Assembly (NCBI GenBank): GCA_964571195.1
Contig: CAZNAD010000008.1
Span: forward strand, 1 to 64,000
Direction: 5' to 3'
Source: PALSA-1006 sp964571195
GTDB taxonomy: Bacteria > Pseudomonadota > Gammaproteobacteria > Burkholderiales > Gallionellaceae
Length of the DNA stretch: 64,000 nucleotides
Part shown: piece by piece, positions 25,542-33,911 of the stretch
Position numbering within the stretch: position 1 is the first letter of the stretch
How the letters are laid out: each line of letters opens with the position of its first letter
Notes under the pieces: model-generated
The model's database searches: none
What the model saw: only the letters and a program-made list of their open reading frames with translations
Told to the model about the DNA's origin: nothing
Made by a program: the position numbers and the translations under genes

Positions 25542-26711
25542 ATGAAATATCCACTGATGCGTAACAACATTCTGCGTGAAGATCTGGACGCTGTAATTGA
25601 GCATTTGAAGCAGAACGATCCCATTTTGACGCACGGCCCAAATGTGCGTGCTTTCGAAGCCGAGTGGTCGGAGTGGTTGGGCGTTAAATACAGCGTGTTT
25701 ATCAACTCCGGAGCATCCGCCAATCTGTTGACCATGGCGGTTCTTAAGATTCGCCATCCTGAAGGTGGCGAAGTTATCACTCCGCCTTTGGCCTGGGTTT
25801 CCGACGTGGCATCGGTATTGCAGAACGGGTTCACGCCGGTGTTTGCGGACATTGATCCGACCACGCTGGCGATGGATCCCGAGCAGATTCTAAGCAAAAT
25901 TACCGACAAGACCCGTGCGGTGTTCCTCACCCACGTGCAGGGTTTTGACGGTCTGACCGACAAGCTCATTGACGAACTTAAGCGCCGCAACATTCCTCTG
26001 ATCGAGGACGTGTGCGAGTCCCATGGCGCGACCCACAACGGCAAAAAGGTCGGTAGCATCGGCTGGATTTCCAACTTTTCCTACTACTATGCTCACCACA
26101 TGAGCACAATCGAAGGGGGAATGATTTGTACAGACGATCCTGAGGTTTATCAGCAAGTGCGGATGTTGCGCTCCCACGGCATGGTGCGTGAAGCTAATGA
26201 TCCTGCGGTGAAGACTGCCTATCAGGCGGAGTACCCTGAATTGAACCCGGATTTCATCTTTGCTTTCCCTGCCTACAATACTCGCAATACCGAAATCGGT
26301 GGCATCATGGGGCGCAGCCAGCTCAAGCGTCTCGATGCAATTGTTAAACGCAGAACAGAGAACCTGCATCGATTCCTGAAACAGATCGATTCGTCGAAAT
26401 ATCGTACCGATTTCAAACTGGAAGGTTCCAGCAATTATGCTTTCAATCTTATCCTGAAGAAACCCGACAATGATTTGGTGGAGCGCCTCATGCAAAAACT
26501 GCGTGAGGCCGGGATTGAGTTCCGCAGAGGCAGTGCGGGGGGCGGTAATCAGATACGCCAACCGTATCTGAAAGGTATTGTGCCTGTGAATCATCATTTG
26601 GATTTCCCGGAAACGGAGCACATACATTTCTACGGTTTTTATATTGGCAATTTCCCTGATCTGACGGATGCGGAAGTCGACGAGATCTGTTCCATTATCA
26701 ATGCGGTATAA
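25542..26711 (+). CDS. DegT-family PLP enzyme with His at the lysine position (ColD-like dehydratase)
   Basis: A 389-residue aspartate-aminotransferase-fold protein. In sugar aminotransferases this family has a PLP-binding Lys before EGG; here the segment reads YYAHHMSTIEGG, with His185 at the Lys position. That swap is known from ColD (GDP-4-keto-6-deoxymannose 3-dehydratase) and RfbH. The cysteine cluster of RfbH is absent, which favours the ColD type. The N-terminus (MKYPLMRNNI, then GASANLLTMA) also resembles ColD. I infer C3 deoxygenation of a GDP-4-keto sugar, possibly a heptose in this operon. Calling it an aminotransferase would be misleading. Confidence 0.85.
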   Translation: MKYPLMRNNILREDLDAVIEHLKQNDPILTHGPNVRAFEAEWSEWLGVKYSVFINSGASANLLTMAVLKIRHPEGGEVITPPLAWVSDVASVLQNGFTPVFADIDPTTLAMDPEQILSKITDKTRAVFLTHVQGFDGLTDKLIDELKRRNIPLIEDVCESHGATHNGKKVGSIGWISNFSYYYAHHMSTIEGGMICTDDPEVYQQVRMLRSHGMVREANDPAVKTAYQAEYPELNPDFIFAFPAYNTRNTEIGGIMGRSQLKRLDAIVKRRTENLHRFLKQIDSSKYRTDFKLEGSSNYAFNLILKKPDNDLVERLMQKLREAGIEFRRGSAGGGNQIRQPYLKGIVPVNHHLDFPETEHIHFYGFYIGNFPDLTDAEVDEICSIINAV

Positions 26712-26720
26712 GGCGGCTAG

Positions 26721-27425
26721 GTGATTTCTGCAGTTATTCTTGCAGGAGGACTGGGGACTCGCTTGCGCAGTGTTGTTCCTGATCTGCCGAAACCGATGGC
26801 TCCGATCAGTGGGCGTCCGTTTTTGGAGCATCAGATTGATTATTGGATGCGGCAAGGGGTAGGCCATTTTGTGCTGTCTGTTGGTTATCGCTATCAGACC
26901 ATCATTGATCATTTCGGTGTGCGCTACAAAGATGTGGATATCGATTACGTCATCGAGGAGACCCCGCTAGGCACAGGGGGCGGGGTGCTGCTGGCGGCGG
27001 ATAAACTGAGCAAGGACGCGCCTTTTCTACTTCTTAATGGTGATACGTATTTTGAGGTGGACTTGCAGACATTGGATCGTTTTGCACGAAGCAATGACGC
27101 GGACTGGTGCTTCTCCCTGTTCCGTACCCAGGAACAGGGGCGTTACATGGGTATGGATGTTTCGCCGCAAGGCGAAATACTTTCGCTTAAATCGGGAACC
27201 GGTCAGCCGGGGCGGCTGGCTAACGGCGGGGTATATTGGGTCAATCCGCGTGCTTTGCGCGGCATAGGCTTTGTTTCCGGGGAGAAGGTATCGCTGGAAG
27301 ATGATATTTTCCCCGCAGCTACGTCCGTTGGTCAGCGCCTGCTGGGGCTGGAGTTTTCGGGGGCGTTTATTGATATCGGCATACCGGACGATTACCATCG
27401 TGCTCCCGCTGTACTTGGCGCATAA
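26721..27425 (+). CDS. Sugar-phosphate nucleotidyltransferase (HddC-like)
   Basis: A 234-residue nucleotidyltransferase with AVILAGGLGTRLRSVVPDLP and KPMAP at the N-terminus and the metal-site segment LLLNGDTYFEVD. Size and motifs match HddC, the guanylyltransferase that makes GDP-D-glycero-alpha-D-manno-heptose, and the kinase, isomerase and phosphatase of that route are in the same operon. The start is GTG 26721 with a weak GGCGG element upstream. A related MurNAc/GlcNAc-phosphate uridylyltransferase role is possible but less likely in this context. Confidence 0.83.
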   Translation: MISAVILAGGLGTRLRSVVPDLPKPMAPISGRPFLEHQIDYWMRQGVGHFVLSVGYRYQTIIDHFGVRYKDVDIDYVIEETPLGTGGGVLLAADKLSKDAPFLLLNGDTYFEVDLQTLDRFARSNDADWCFSLFRTQEQGRYMGMDVSPQGEILSLKSGTGQPGRLANGGVYWVNPRALRGIGFVSGEKVSLEDDIFPAATSVGQRLLGLEFSGAFIDIGIPDDYHRAPAVLGA

Positions 27426-27439
27426 ATAAGGAAAAGCAC

Positions 27440-28024
27440 TTGGATACGATCGCACGACTCAAAAAAAATCTGGAAGCCTCCATGCAGGCTAAAAACCAGT
27501 TGCTTGCCGACGAAAAGTGTCTTAGTCAGTTTTCCGGCGCAGTGAATGCTGTGATCGAGCAATATAGGCAAGGAGGTCGTATTTATATCGCTGGCAATGG
27601 CGGTTCTGCCGCTGATGCCCAGCATCTGGCGGCAGAATTTGTTAGCAAGTTGGCGCGTGATCGTGCGCCGCTACCCGCTGAAGCACTCACGGTGGATAGT
27701 TCCATACTTACCGCTATCGGCAATGACTACGGGTACGATCTGGTGTTTTCGCGCCAGATTGCCGGTAAAGCCACCCTCAAAGACGTGTTCCTCGGTGTCA
27801 CGACTTCGGGAAATTCGCCGAATATTCTGAAGGCGTTGGAACAATGCCGCAGTATGGGGATACCGAGTATCGTTTTTTGCGGACGCGACGGCGGGAAGGC
27901 CAAAACAATGGCCGACTACGCCATCGTGGCACCGGGCGTGGCAACCAGTACGATTCAAGAGCTGCATATCGTTTTGGCGCATACATTGTGTGAATGCGTC
28001 GAAGTGGCGATGTTTGGCGAATGA
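27440..28024 (+). CDS. gmhA: Sedoheptulose-7-phosphate isomerase (GmhA-like, SIS domain)
   Basis: A 194-residue SIS-domain protein with GNGGSAADAQHLAAEF and TTSGNSPNILKAL, the sugar-phosphate binding signatures of GmhA. GmhA converts sedoheptulose-7-phosphate to D-glycero-D-manno-heptose-7-phosphate, the first committed heptose step. The start is TTG 27440, supported by AAGGA ten bases upstream; no ATG exists in the right place. It follows the HddC-like gene by 14 bases. The context (HddA, HddC, GmhB nearby) points to the GDP-heptose branch rather than the ADP-heptose of the LPS core. Confidence 0.87.
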   Translation: MDTIARLKKNLEASMQAKNQLLADEKCLSQFSGAVNAVIEQYRQGGRIYIAGNGGSAADAQHLAAEFVSKLARDRAPLPAEALTVDSSILTAIGNDYGYDLVFSRQIAGKATLKDVFLGVTTSGNSPNILKALEQCRSMGIPSIVFCGRDGGKAKTMADYAIVAPGVATSTIQELHIVLAHTLCECVEVAMFGE

Positions 28025-28052
28025 TTTTTTTGATAACTAGGAAAGGAATACA

Positions 28053-28991
28053 ATGAGCTACAACATTCTCGTCACCGGCGGTGCAGGCTATCTCGGATCC
28101 ACCATGGTTCCCGATCTTCTTGCGGCGGGCCACAAAGTGACCGTGCTGGACAACTTCATGTTCAAGCAAACCAGCTTAAACCATGTTTGCAACAACCCCA
28201 ACTTCTCCATCGTCAAGGGCGACATCCGCATTGAAAGCGTGATGGCTCCGTTGCTGAAGAAAGCCGACATCGTGATTCCTTTGGCCGCTCTGGTTGGGGC
28301 GCCGTTGTGCAATCTGGATCCTATCGGTGCGACTACCATCAATCATGATGCGATCACGCTAATGATCAAGTTGTTGTCGAAAGAACAGGTCGTGCTGATG
28401 CCGACTACCAACAGCGCCTATGGCACCGGTGACGAAAATAATTTCTGTACCGAAGAATCTCCCTTGCGCCCAATTTCCCAATACGCTATCGAAAAAGTCG
28501 GTATCGAAAAAGAACTGATGCAGCGCGAGAATGCGATCAGCTTCCGCTTGGCTACTGTGTTTGGTATGTCGCCACGCATGCGAATTGATTTGCTGGTGAA
28601 CGACTTTACTTACCGTGCGGTTAATGATCGCTTCGTTGTGCTCTTTGAAAGTTATTTTAAGCGTAACTACGTGCATGTACGTGATGTTTCTCGCGTCTTC
28701 CAGCATGCCATCATGAACTTTGACAAGATGAAAGGGCAGATTTATAACGTCGGTCTGTCGGAGGCGAATGTGTCGAAGAAAGAACTATGCGAAGTCATTC
28801 AGAAGCAAGTTCCAAACTTTGTGTTCCTGGATTCCCCGGTGGGCAAAGATCCAGATCAACGCAACTACATCGTGTCTAATGCCAAGATCGAAGCTACGGG
28901 ATTCAAGACATCGATGACTTTGGATGCCGGTATTGCTGAGCTGATCAAGGGTTACACCATGATCAAGAACACTCAATACGGTAACGTATAA
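28053..28991 (+). CDS. NAD-dependent epimerase/dehydratase (extended SDR)
   Basis: A 312-residue SDR starting NILVTGGAGYLGSTMVPDLL, with PTTNSAYG before the catalytic YAIEK. AGGAAAGGA lies just upstream of ATG 28053. Its substrate is unknown. In GDP-heptose operons such enzymes epimerise or dehydrate the sugar nucleotide, so it may work with the fucose-synthase-like reductase at 22789. No standard GMD-type gene is in this operon. A strong terminator-like hairpin follows at 29038-29084, so it is probably the last gene of the main heptose transcript. Confidence 0.8.
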   Translation: MSYNILVTGGAGYLGSTMVPDLLAAGHKVTVLDNFMFKQTSLNHVCNNPNFSIVKGDIRIESVMAPLLKKADIVIPLAALVGAPLCNLDPIGATTINHDAITLMIKLLSKEQVVLMPTTNSAYGTGDENNFCTEESPLRPISQYAIEKVGIEKELMQRENAISFRLATVFGMSPRMRIDLLVNDFTYRAVNDRFVVLFESYFKRNYVHVRDVSRVFQHAIMNFDKMKGQIYNVGLSEANVSKKELCEVIQKQVPNFVFLDSPVGKDPDQRNYIVSNAKIEATGFKTSMTLDAGIAELIKGYTMIKNTQYGNV

Positions 28992-29037
28992 AGTAAATTC
29001 GCGCCGTGCGTGCAACGTGCGGCGCTACAGATTCCAG

Positions 29038-29084
29038 AACTTATCCTGTATGCGGCAGTTGTGCATGCAGGATAAGTTTTAATA
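29038..29084 (+). terminator. Rho-independent terminator after the heptose operon
   Basis: A 16-bp stem (29038-29053 against 29063-29078, with AACTTATCCTG pairing exactly with CAGGATAAGTT and one G-T wobble near the loop), a 9-base loop, and a TTTTAAT stretch directly after it. It is the clearest terminator in the window and separates the epimerase from lhgO. Confidence 0.85.
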
Positions 29085-29138
29085 TTTTCAGATATGGCCT
29101 GTAGTCCTGTAGCTTGGGACAAGTGGGAAGAGGATGAA

Positions 29139-30344
29139 ATGAACGGATCGACTGATTACCTCATTGTGGGCGGCGGTATCGTCGGCTTGACGGTGGCGCG
29201 CGAGCTACGCAAGCGCCATCCTGCGGCAAGTATCACCGTGCTGGAGAAAGAAGCGGCACTGGGCAAGCATGCCAGTGGGCGCAACAGCGGTGTATTGCAC
29301 AGCGGTATTTACTACGATAGCAGCACCCTGAAAGCCAAGGTGTGTGCGGAGGGGGCCCGGCGTATGAAAGCCTTTGCGGCGGAGCACGGCATCAACTGCA
29401 AGCATTCCGGCAAGGTCATTGTCGCCACCTCCGAGCAAGATATGCCAGTCATTGAGCGCCTACTGAAGAATGCGCGAGAGAACGGTATCCGCGCCGAACG
29501 ACTTGATGCGGATGCGGTGCGTAAGATTGAGCCGTATGCGGCCGTTTACAAGGAAGGTATCCATTGCCCGGACACTGCCGTGATAGACAGTAAAGCGGTG
29601 CTGGCTAAGCTGCGAGAACTGCTCACGGCCTCCGGCGTAAAAATTATTCTGAATGCTGGCGTGACGGATGTCGACGTGACGGCACGCAAGGTTAGTACCC
29701 CGGTCGGTGATTTCAGCTACGGCTATCTGTTTAATTGCGCGGGTGCGTCCGCCGACAAAGTGGCCAAGTATTACGGTTTGGGATTGGACTACACACTGGT
29801 GCCGTTCAAGGGGATCTATTTCACGCTGCGTCCCGAACGTGCGCATCTGGTGAATGCAAATATCTACCCGGTGCCCGATATTAACCAGCCTTTCTTAGGC
29901 GTACACCTGACCCGTGTCGCCAGCGGTGAGGTATACGCTGGGCCGACGGCGATACCGGCGTTGGGGCGCGAGAACTACGGCATCCTGCAGGGTGCACAGC
30001 TTGGCGAATCATTGCATGTGGGCCTGGAAATCACCCGGATGTATATTGCTAACCATCAGAACTTCCGCAAATTGGTGCATACCGAACTGGGCAAGTACCG
30101 AAAGAAAAATTTCTTTGCCGCAGTGCGCAAACTGATGCCCGAGCTGACATCTGACGATCTCGTGCACAGCAACAAGGTCGGTATTCGTCCGCAGCTGATC
30201 AATGTACGCGAAAAGAAACTGGAGATGGACTACGTCATCGAAAAGTCCCCGGATTCGCTGCATGTGTTGAATGCAATCTCTCCAGCATTCACCAGCTCAC
30301 TCGCTTTCGCCGAGTGGATCGTCGATCAGGCTCAAGCCGCGTAA
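29139..30344 (+). CDS. lhgO: L-2-hydroxyglutarate oxidase family FAD enzyme
   Basis: A 401-residue DAO-fold flavoprotein. The FAD-binding motif is YLIVGGGIVGLTVARELRKR, followed by GKHASGRNSGVLHSGIYY, which is characteristic of LhgO (YgaF). These membrane-associated enzymes oxidise L-2-hydroxyglutarate to 2-oxoglutarate and feed electrons to quinone. I choose ATG 29139, which has GAGGA upstream, over the frame-open ATG at 29094. It comes after a terminator and ahead of the Nudix and gmhB genes, so a new transcript probably begins at about 29.08-29.13 kb. A role in sugar biosynthesis is not apparent. Confidence 0.85.
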   Translation: MNGSTDYLIVGGGIVGLTVARELRKRHPAASITVLEKEAALGKHASGRNSGVLHSGIYYDSSTLKAKVCAEGARRMKAFAAEHGINCKHSGKVIVATSEQDMPVIERLLKNARENGIRAERLDADAVRKIEPYAAVYKEGIHCPDTAVIDSKAVLAKLRELLTASGVKIILNAGVTDVDVTARKVSTPVGDFSYGYLFNCAGASADKVAKYYGLGLDYTLVPFKGIYFTLRPERAHLVNANIYPVPDINQPFLGVHLTRVASGEVYAGPTAIPALGRENYGILQGAQLGESLHVGLEITRMYIANHQNFRKLVHTELGKYRKKNFFAAVRKLMPELTSDDLVHSNKVGIRPQLINVREKKLEMDYVIEKSPDSLHVLNAISPAFTSSLAFAEWIVDQAQAA

Positions 30345-30350
30345 TAAATC

Positions 30351-30959
30351 ATGACGGCGGGCAAGCCAAATGCGCAGGAGGTGGTGTTGCCCATCGAGGT
30401 GAAATCCAGGCGTCTGGCATGTGAGAACAGCAAGTTCTTTGTCTATTTCGACCATGTGGTCGATCCGGCAGGCGACGAAGTCAAAAACTATCTGGTGGTC
30501 TCGCCTAAACACACGGGGGCGAATCTGGTGACCGGAGTGGCTATTCTTCCGGTCGTCGATGGACGGATTGGTTTGATACGCATCTACCGTCCGGCGATAC
30601 GCGATTATTCATGGGAGATACCACACGGCTTTGTCGACGAGGGCGAAAGCGATCCCTCTTCCGCGCTGCGCGAGTTGCTGGAGGAAACCGGTTTGAGTGT
30701 CGCGCAGCAAGATTTCTTGTCGATGGGCTACATCACGCCGGATACCGGTGTGCTGGCCGCGCGGGTACATATGTTTTTGGCCGAAGCCGGTCGGGTCACA
30801 CAAGCGGTACAGCGTGAGCTGGGCTTGCGCGAGTTCTGCTTTTTCTCCGTGCAGGAGTTTGAGGGAATGATCATGCGTTCGGAAATACAGGACACGTTCA
30901 CGCTGGCGGCTTGGTGTAAATACCGACTGCTGAAAACTATGGGAGTGCCCCGTGCGTAA
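30351..30959 (+). CDS. Nudix hydrolase
   Basis: A 202-residue protein with a full Nudix box (GFVDEGE, seven residues, then RELLEETGL; about residues 90-112), which binds metal and cleaves nucleoside diphosphates linked to another group. The YSWEIPHGF segment just before it is typical of ADP-ribose/sugar-nucleotide pyrophosphatases. It follows lhgO by six bases and overlaps gmhB by eight. It might turn over a nucleotide sugar, but the substrate is open. Confidence 0.85.
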   Translation: MTAGKPNAQEVVLPIEVKSRRLACENSKFFVYFDHVVDPAGDEVKNYLVVSPKHTGANLVTGVAILPVVDGRIGLIRIYRPAIRDYSWEIPHGFVDEGESDPSSALRELLEETGLSVAQQDFLSMGYITPDTGVLAARVHMFLAEAGRVTQAVQRELGLREFCFFSVQEFEGMIMRSEIQDTFTLAAWCKYRLLKTMGVPRA

Positions 30960-31497
30960 GGCGGTTTTTCTAGACAGAGATGGCACTCTGAATGTAGACA
31001 AGGGTTACGTTCACCGTGTGGAAGAATGGGAATGGATACCCGGTGCAATCGACGCACTCTGTGCCTTAAAGCAGGCCGGATTTCTGCTGGTCGTCGTGAC
31101 CAATCAAGCTGGGATTGCACGCGGCTATTACGATAAAAACGACATGGCTGTATTGCATGCCGCTATCAACGAGGAATTGCAGCAGCATGGTGCCATGATA
31201 GATGGCTTCTATTACTGCCCGCATCATCCTGAATTTGGCGAGGTGCTTGAATGTGAATGCCGTAAACCGATGCCCGGTATGATCTTGCAGGCGCAGCAGG
31301 ACTTCGGTATTGACTTGGCATGCTCTTGGTTGGTGGGCGACAAGGTGAGCGACACGCAGGCTGGTGTCGCGGCGGGTGTGAGATCGATACTGGTACAGAC
31401 GGGGTACGGGAGCATCGAACGCACCTTATTGGGAGCCGCCGATATTTGTGTCGCCGATATTGCAGCTGCGAGCCGTTATATCATTTCTCATGCATGA
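30952..31497 (+). CDS. gmhB: D-glycero-D-manno-heptose 1,7-bisphosphate 7-phosphatase
   Basis: A 181-residue HAD phosphatase. It opens with AVFLDRDGTLNVDKGYVH (nucleophile Asp in DRDGT), has VVTNQAGIARG, and carries the zinc-binding CPHHPEFG then CECRKP loop typical of GmhB. It removes the 7-phosphate from heptose bisphosphate, completing the route begun by the GmhA-like and HddA-like genes upstream. The start is GTG 30952, overlapping the Nudix stop. Confidence 0.9.
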   Translation: MRKAVFLDRDGTLNVDKGYVHRVEEWEWIPGAIDALCALKQAGFLLVVVTNQAGIARGYYDKNDMAVLHAAINEELQQHGAMIDGFYYCPHHPEFGEVLECECRKPMPGMILQAQQDFGIDLACSWLVGDKVSDTQAGVAAGVRSILVQTGYGSIERTLLGAADICVADIAAASRYIISHA

Positions 31498-31538
31498 ATA
31501 AACGGATTAAAATGTACCTTTAATTTAGGAAGAATGCC

Positions 31539-33899
31539 TTGATATATCTAACCTCAGTCACTGTCATCGTTTGCCTGTTGCTTGTCGTCACAACTTTGGG
31601 GCGACGCATCGCTGATCTTCTTCCCGGCCAATTCAGAAATACTGTCGGCTTCTACGTTGCCCCGTTGTTGGGTCTGGCGGCGCTTATACTGATCACGACG
31701 ATATACGGCTGGATGTCTCCGTTTAAAACCACCGTATCGCTTGCGCTTGCCGTGGCAGTCATTCTTGTGGGCATTAAATTCGAAAAGCAGCGGGGGGAGC
31801 TGTTCCGAGACTGGATGATCGTTTCCGCATTCGCCGTCATCGCTACGATACCTATCCTTGCGCCAGCCATTCGTTTTGATTCTTTTAACCCATTTAACGA
31901 TTCATTTACCTACCTCGTGCATGGTCAATGGTTGCAATCCCACGCCTTCTCTGAGGTGGCGCGCGGATCTGGATTTTATCCGGCGGAAACTCAAGTGGTG
32001 CTCTATCAGGGGGCGGGACACCGTATGGGCGGTTCTTTCTTTCTTGGTTTTGTGCAGTCGCTGTTCCATCTCGAATGGTCGTATTACGCTTATATGGCGA
32101 CCGTCGGAGTGGTATTTGCTTTAGGTAGTCTCGCATTGGGCGGAATTATTCAACAAGTAATTCCGGTTTCGCGGGCTGTTGCTCTTACGCTGAGCACGTT
32201 GCCGGCGTTCACGGTAAACGGATTCGTCTTCGGAGCGCAGTACGGGTTCTTTCCCCAATCGTTTGGCTTGGCTTTCGCGGCAGGACTCGCTTGTCTGATT
32301 CCCGGTCTCATGGCTCACACCTTGAATGAGAAACCGAGCTGGTCAAAACAGTTTCTTTATTTGTTGCCTCTGTCGTTGTGTTGTTCCGTCCTGCTGATTA
32401 CCTATAACGATATGTTCCCGGTGCTGGGTGCGGGCATTGGCTTATTTATTTTGCTGATCGGTTGGATGCATTGGGGCGAGAAGAGTCGCATCCTCATCGC
32501 GGTGACGATATTTGCTGTTCAAGTGATGTCCATCGTCAACGTCGAAGGTGTGCGCATCATCAGGAACTTCGTGCACACTCTCTTGGGGGCGGCATCGGGT
32601 GCCGTGCATTTCGGCTGGCCGGTGTTATGGTCTCCCGTGCAGTTTGTGGCGCATTCTTTTGGTATGAAGTCGCCGTTTGACAGTAATGTGTTTTTGGTCG
32701 ATCGGTTATTTAGCACCTGGGTCTTTCCGCTGATATTGATTGGCATCGTGTGGATCTTGGTCAAGATGTTGCGCGCAAAACCAAGGAATCTCACCGTGGT
32801 GCTCTTGCTTTGCATCAATGTGATTTTTTGGTTGGCATTTTTGAAATTTAGGTATGCCTCGGCGGGTTTGGAAGGCGAGGTTGGTAATACTTTTCTGCAA
32901 TTCAAATTGGCGAAATGGCTCGCTCCTTTCAATCTGGCCCTACTGGGGATTAGCATCGCATGGTTATGGGTAAACGGTGGTAAGTATGCTCGTATCAGCA
33001 AGATCGCCGTGCTGACCGGACTAGTTGCTGGAGCGGCTATACATTTTGTCATTGTTGCACAAATGTTTACTCTGCAGATGCAAGACGAAATGATGCAAAA
33101 ACGCTCCCCTTTCAATGTGCTGTTGGACTTGCGCTCTAGGGTTTCCAGTATTCCGAAAGATCAAATCATCTATCTTGGCATCCCAAACGAGCATCACAAG
33201 ATCACGCAAATGGTGGCATATGCACTATATGACCGGAAGTTGGCCGGAAAGTATGAAGACGGTTACTTGCGTGGTTCCATTCCAGAGGGGGAACGAGATA
33301 TGACCATGGATAAAGCTGACTGGTTGATTCAGCTAAAACCGTCAAGTACGGCGGAAGAAAATCCTTTGGATCGTGTTGGGCCGTTCCTGATTCGTCGCGC
33401 GCCCTTCTCATTCTACAATTTGGAGTCGGTTGTGAGTGCTTATGGCACAGAAACGGGGGGCGGGAAAACCTGGAACTGGGTAAAGGAGTTTATCGAATAC
33501 AAATTTAGTCATATCGGAAAAGCAAGCAAGACGAAAGTGAAATTTCAGTATCTACTTGCCGGAGATCCCCGTACTTTGGCGGTAGAGGTGAATACCAAAG
33601 CGGGGAAACGTCTAGCCTCCTTTGCTGTGCGGATGACTGGCGGTTGGGGGGAGTTCGAAAGCCCTGTTATAGAAACGAACTCGGAAGATGTCGTTATCCG
33701 TATAACTGCGGACGGAAAGCCGATCCGACTTTCTGCGGGTGATTCCCGTGAGACAAAATTCATGATTCAGAACCTTTCTTTCGGTGTGATCCCTCTAGAT
33801 GCGCTCAATGACGAAACTCATCCAAGTACGGTCGAGCAATATGACCGGCGTGCGGAGCGTCGGCTAAAAGTATTAAAAGAGATAATAGGCGGGGCTTAG
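31539..33899 (+). CDS. Polytopic membrane protein, GT-C-like, with C-terminal beta domain
   Basis: A 786-residue protein I cannot assign to a named family. Residues ~1-520 hold about 13-14 transmembrane helices; the first large outer loop has FNPFNDSFTYLVHGQWL, an acidic site in the place expected for a GT-C glycosyltransferase. The C-terminal ~200 residues are soluble and beta-rich, ending in a DSRETKFMIQNLSF stretch like the D-x-R-x-L motif of other proteins here. The start is TTG 31539 (the nearer ATG runs into a stop at once) with AGGAAG upstream. A periplasmic sugar transferase or polymer-assembly role is inferred from the layout and the AlgJ/AlgI-like genes downstream. Confidence 0.6.
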   Translation: MIYLTSVTVIVCLLLVVTTLGRRIADLLPGQFRNTVGFYVAPLLGLAALILITTIYGWMSPFKTTVSLALAVAVILVGIKFEKQRGELFRDWMIVSAFAVIATIPILAPAIRFDSFNPFNDSFTYLVHGQWLQSHAFSEVARGSGFYPAETQVVLYQGAGHRMGGSFFLGFVQSLFHLEWSYYAYMATVGVVFALGSLALGGIIQQVIPVSRAVALTLSTLPAFTVNGFVFGAQYGFFPQSFGLAFAAGLACLIPGLMAHTLNEKPSWSKQFLYLLPLSLCCSVLLITYNDMFPVLGAGIGLFILLIGWMHWGEKSRILIAVTIFAVQVMSIVNVEGVRIIRNFVHTLLGAASGAVHFGWPVLWSPVQFVAHSFGMKSPFDSNVFLVDRLFSTWVFPLILIGIVWILVKMLRAKPRNLTVVLLLCINVIFWLAFLKFRYASAGLEGEVGNTFLQFKLAKWLAPFNLALLGISIAWLWVNGGKYARISKIAVLTGLVAGAAIHFVIVAQMFTLQMQDEMMQKRSPFNVLLDLRSRVSSIPKDQIIYLGIPNEHHKITQMVAYALYDRKLAGKYEDGYLRGSIPEGERDMTMDKADWLIQLKPSSTAEENPLDRVGPFLIRRAPFSFYNLESVVSAYGTETGGGKTWNWVKEFIEYKFSHIGKASKTKVKFQYLLAGDPRTLAVEVNTKAGKRLASFAVRMTGGWGEFESPVIETNSEDVVIRITADGKPIRLSAGDSRETKFMIQNLSFGVIPLDALNDETHPSTVEQYDRRAERRLKVLKEIIGGA

Positions 33900-33911
33900 G
33901 ACAGGTCGAAT

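Noticed and set aside
25890..26912. 340-codon - strand frame over the ColD-like gene and the start of the nucleotidyltransferase
   Set aside because: It crosses two real genes, has no motif and no ribosome-binding site.
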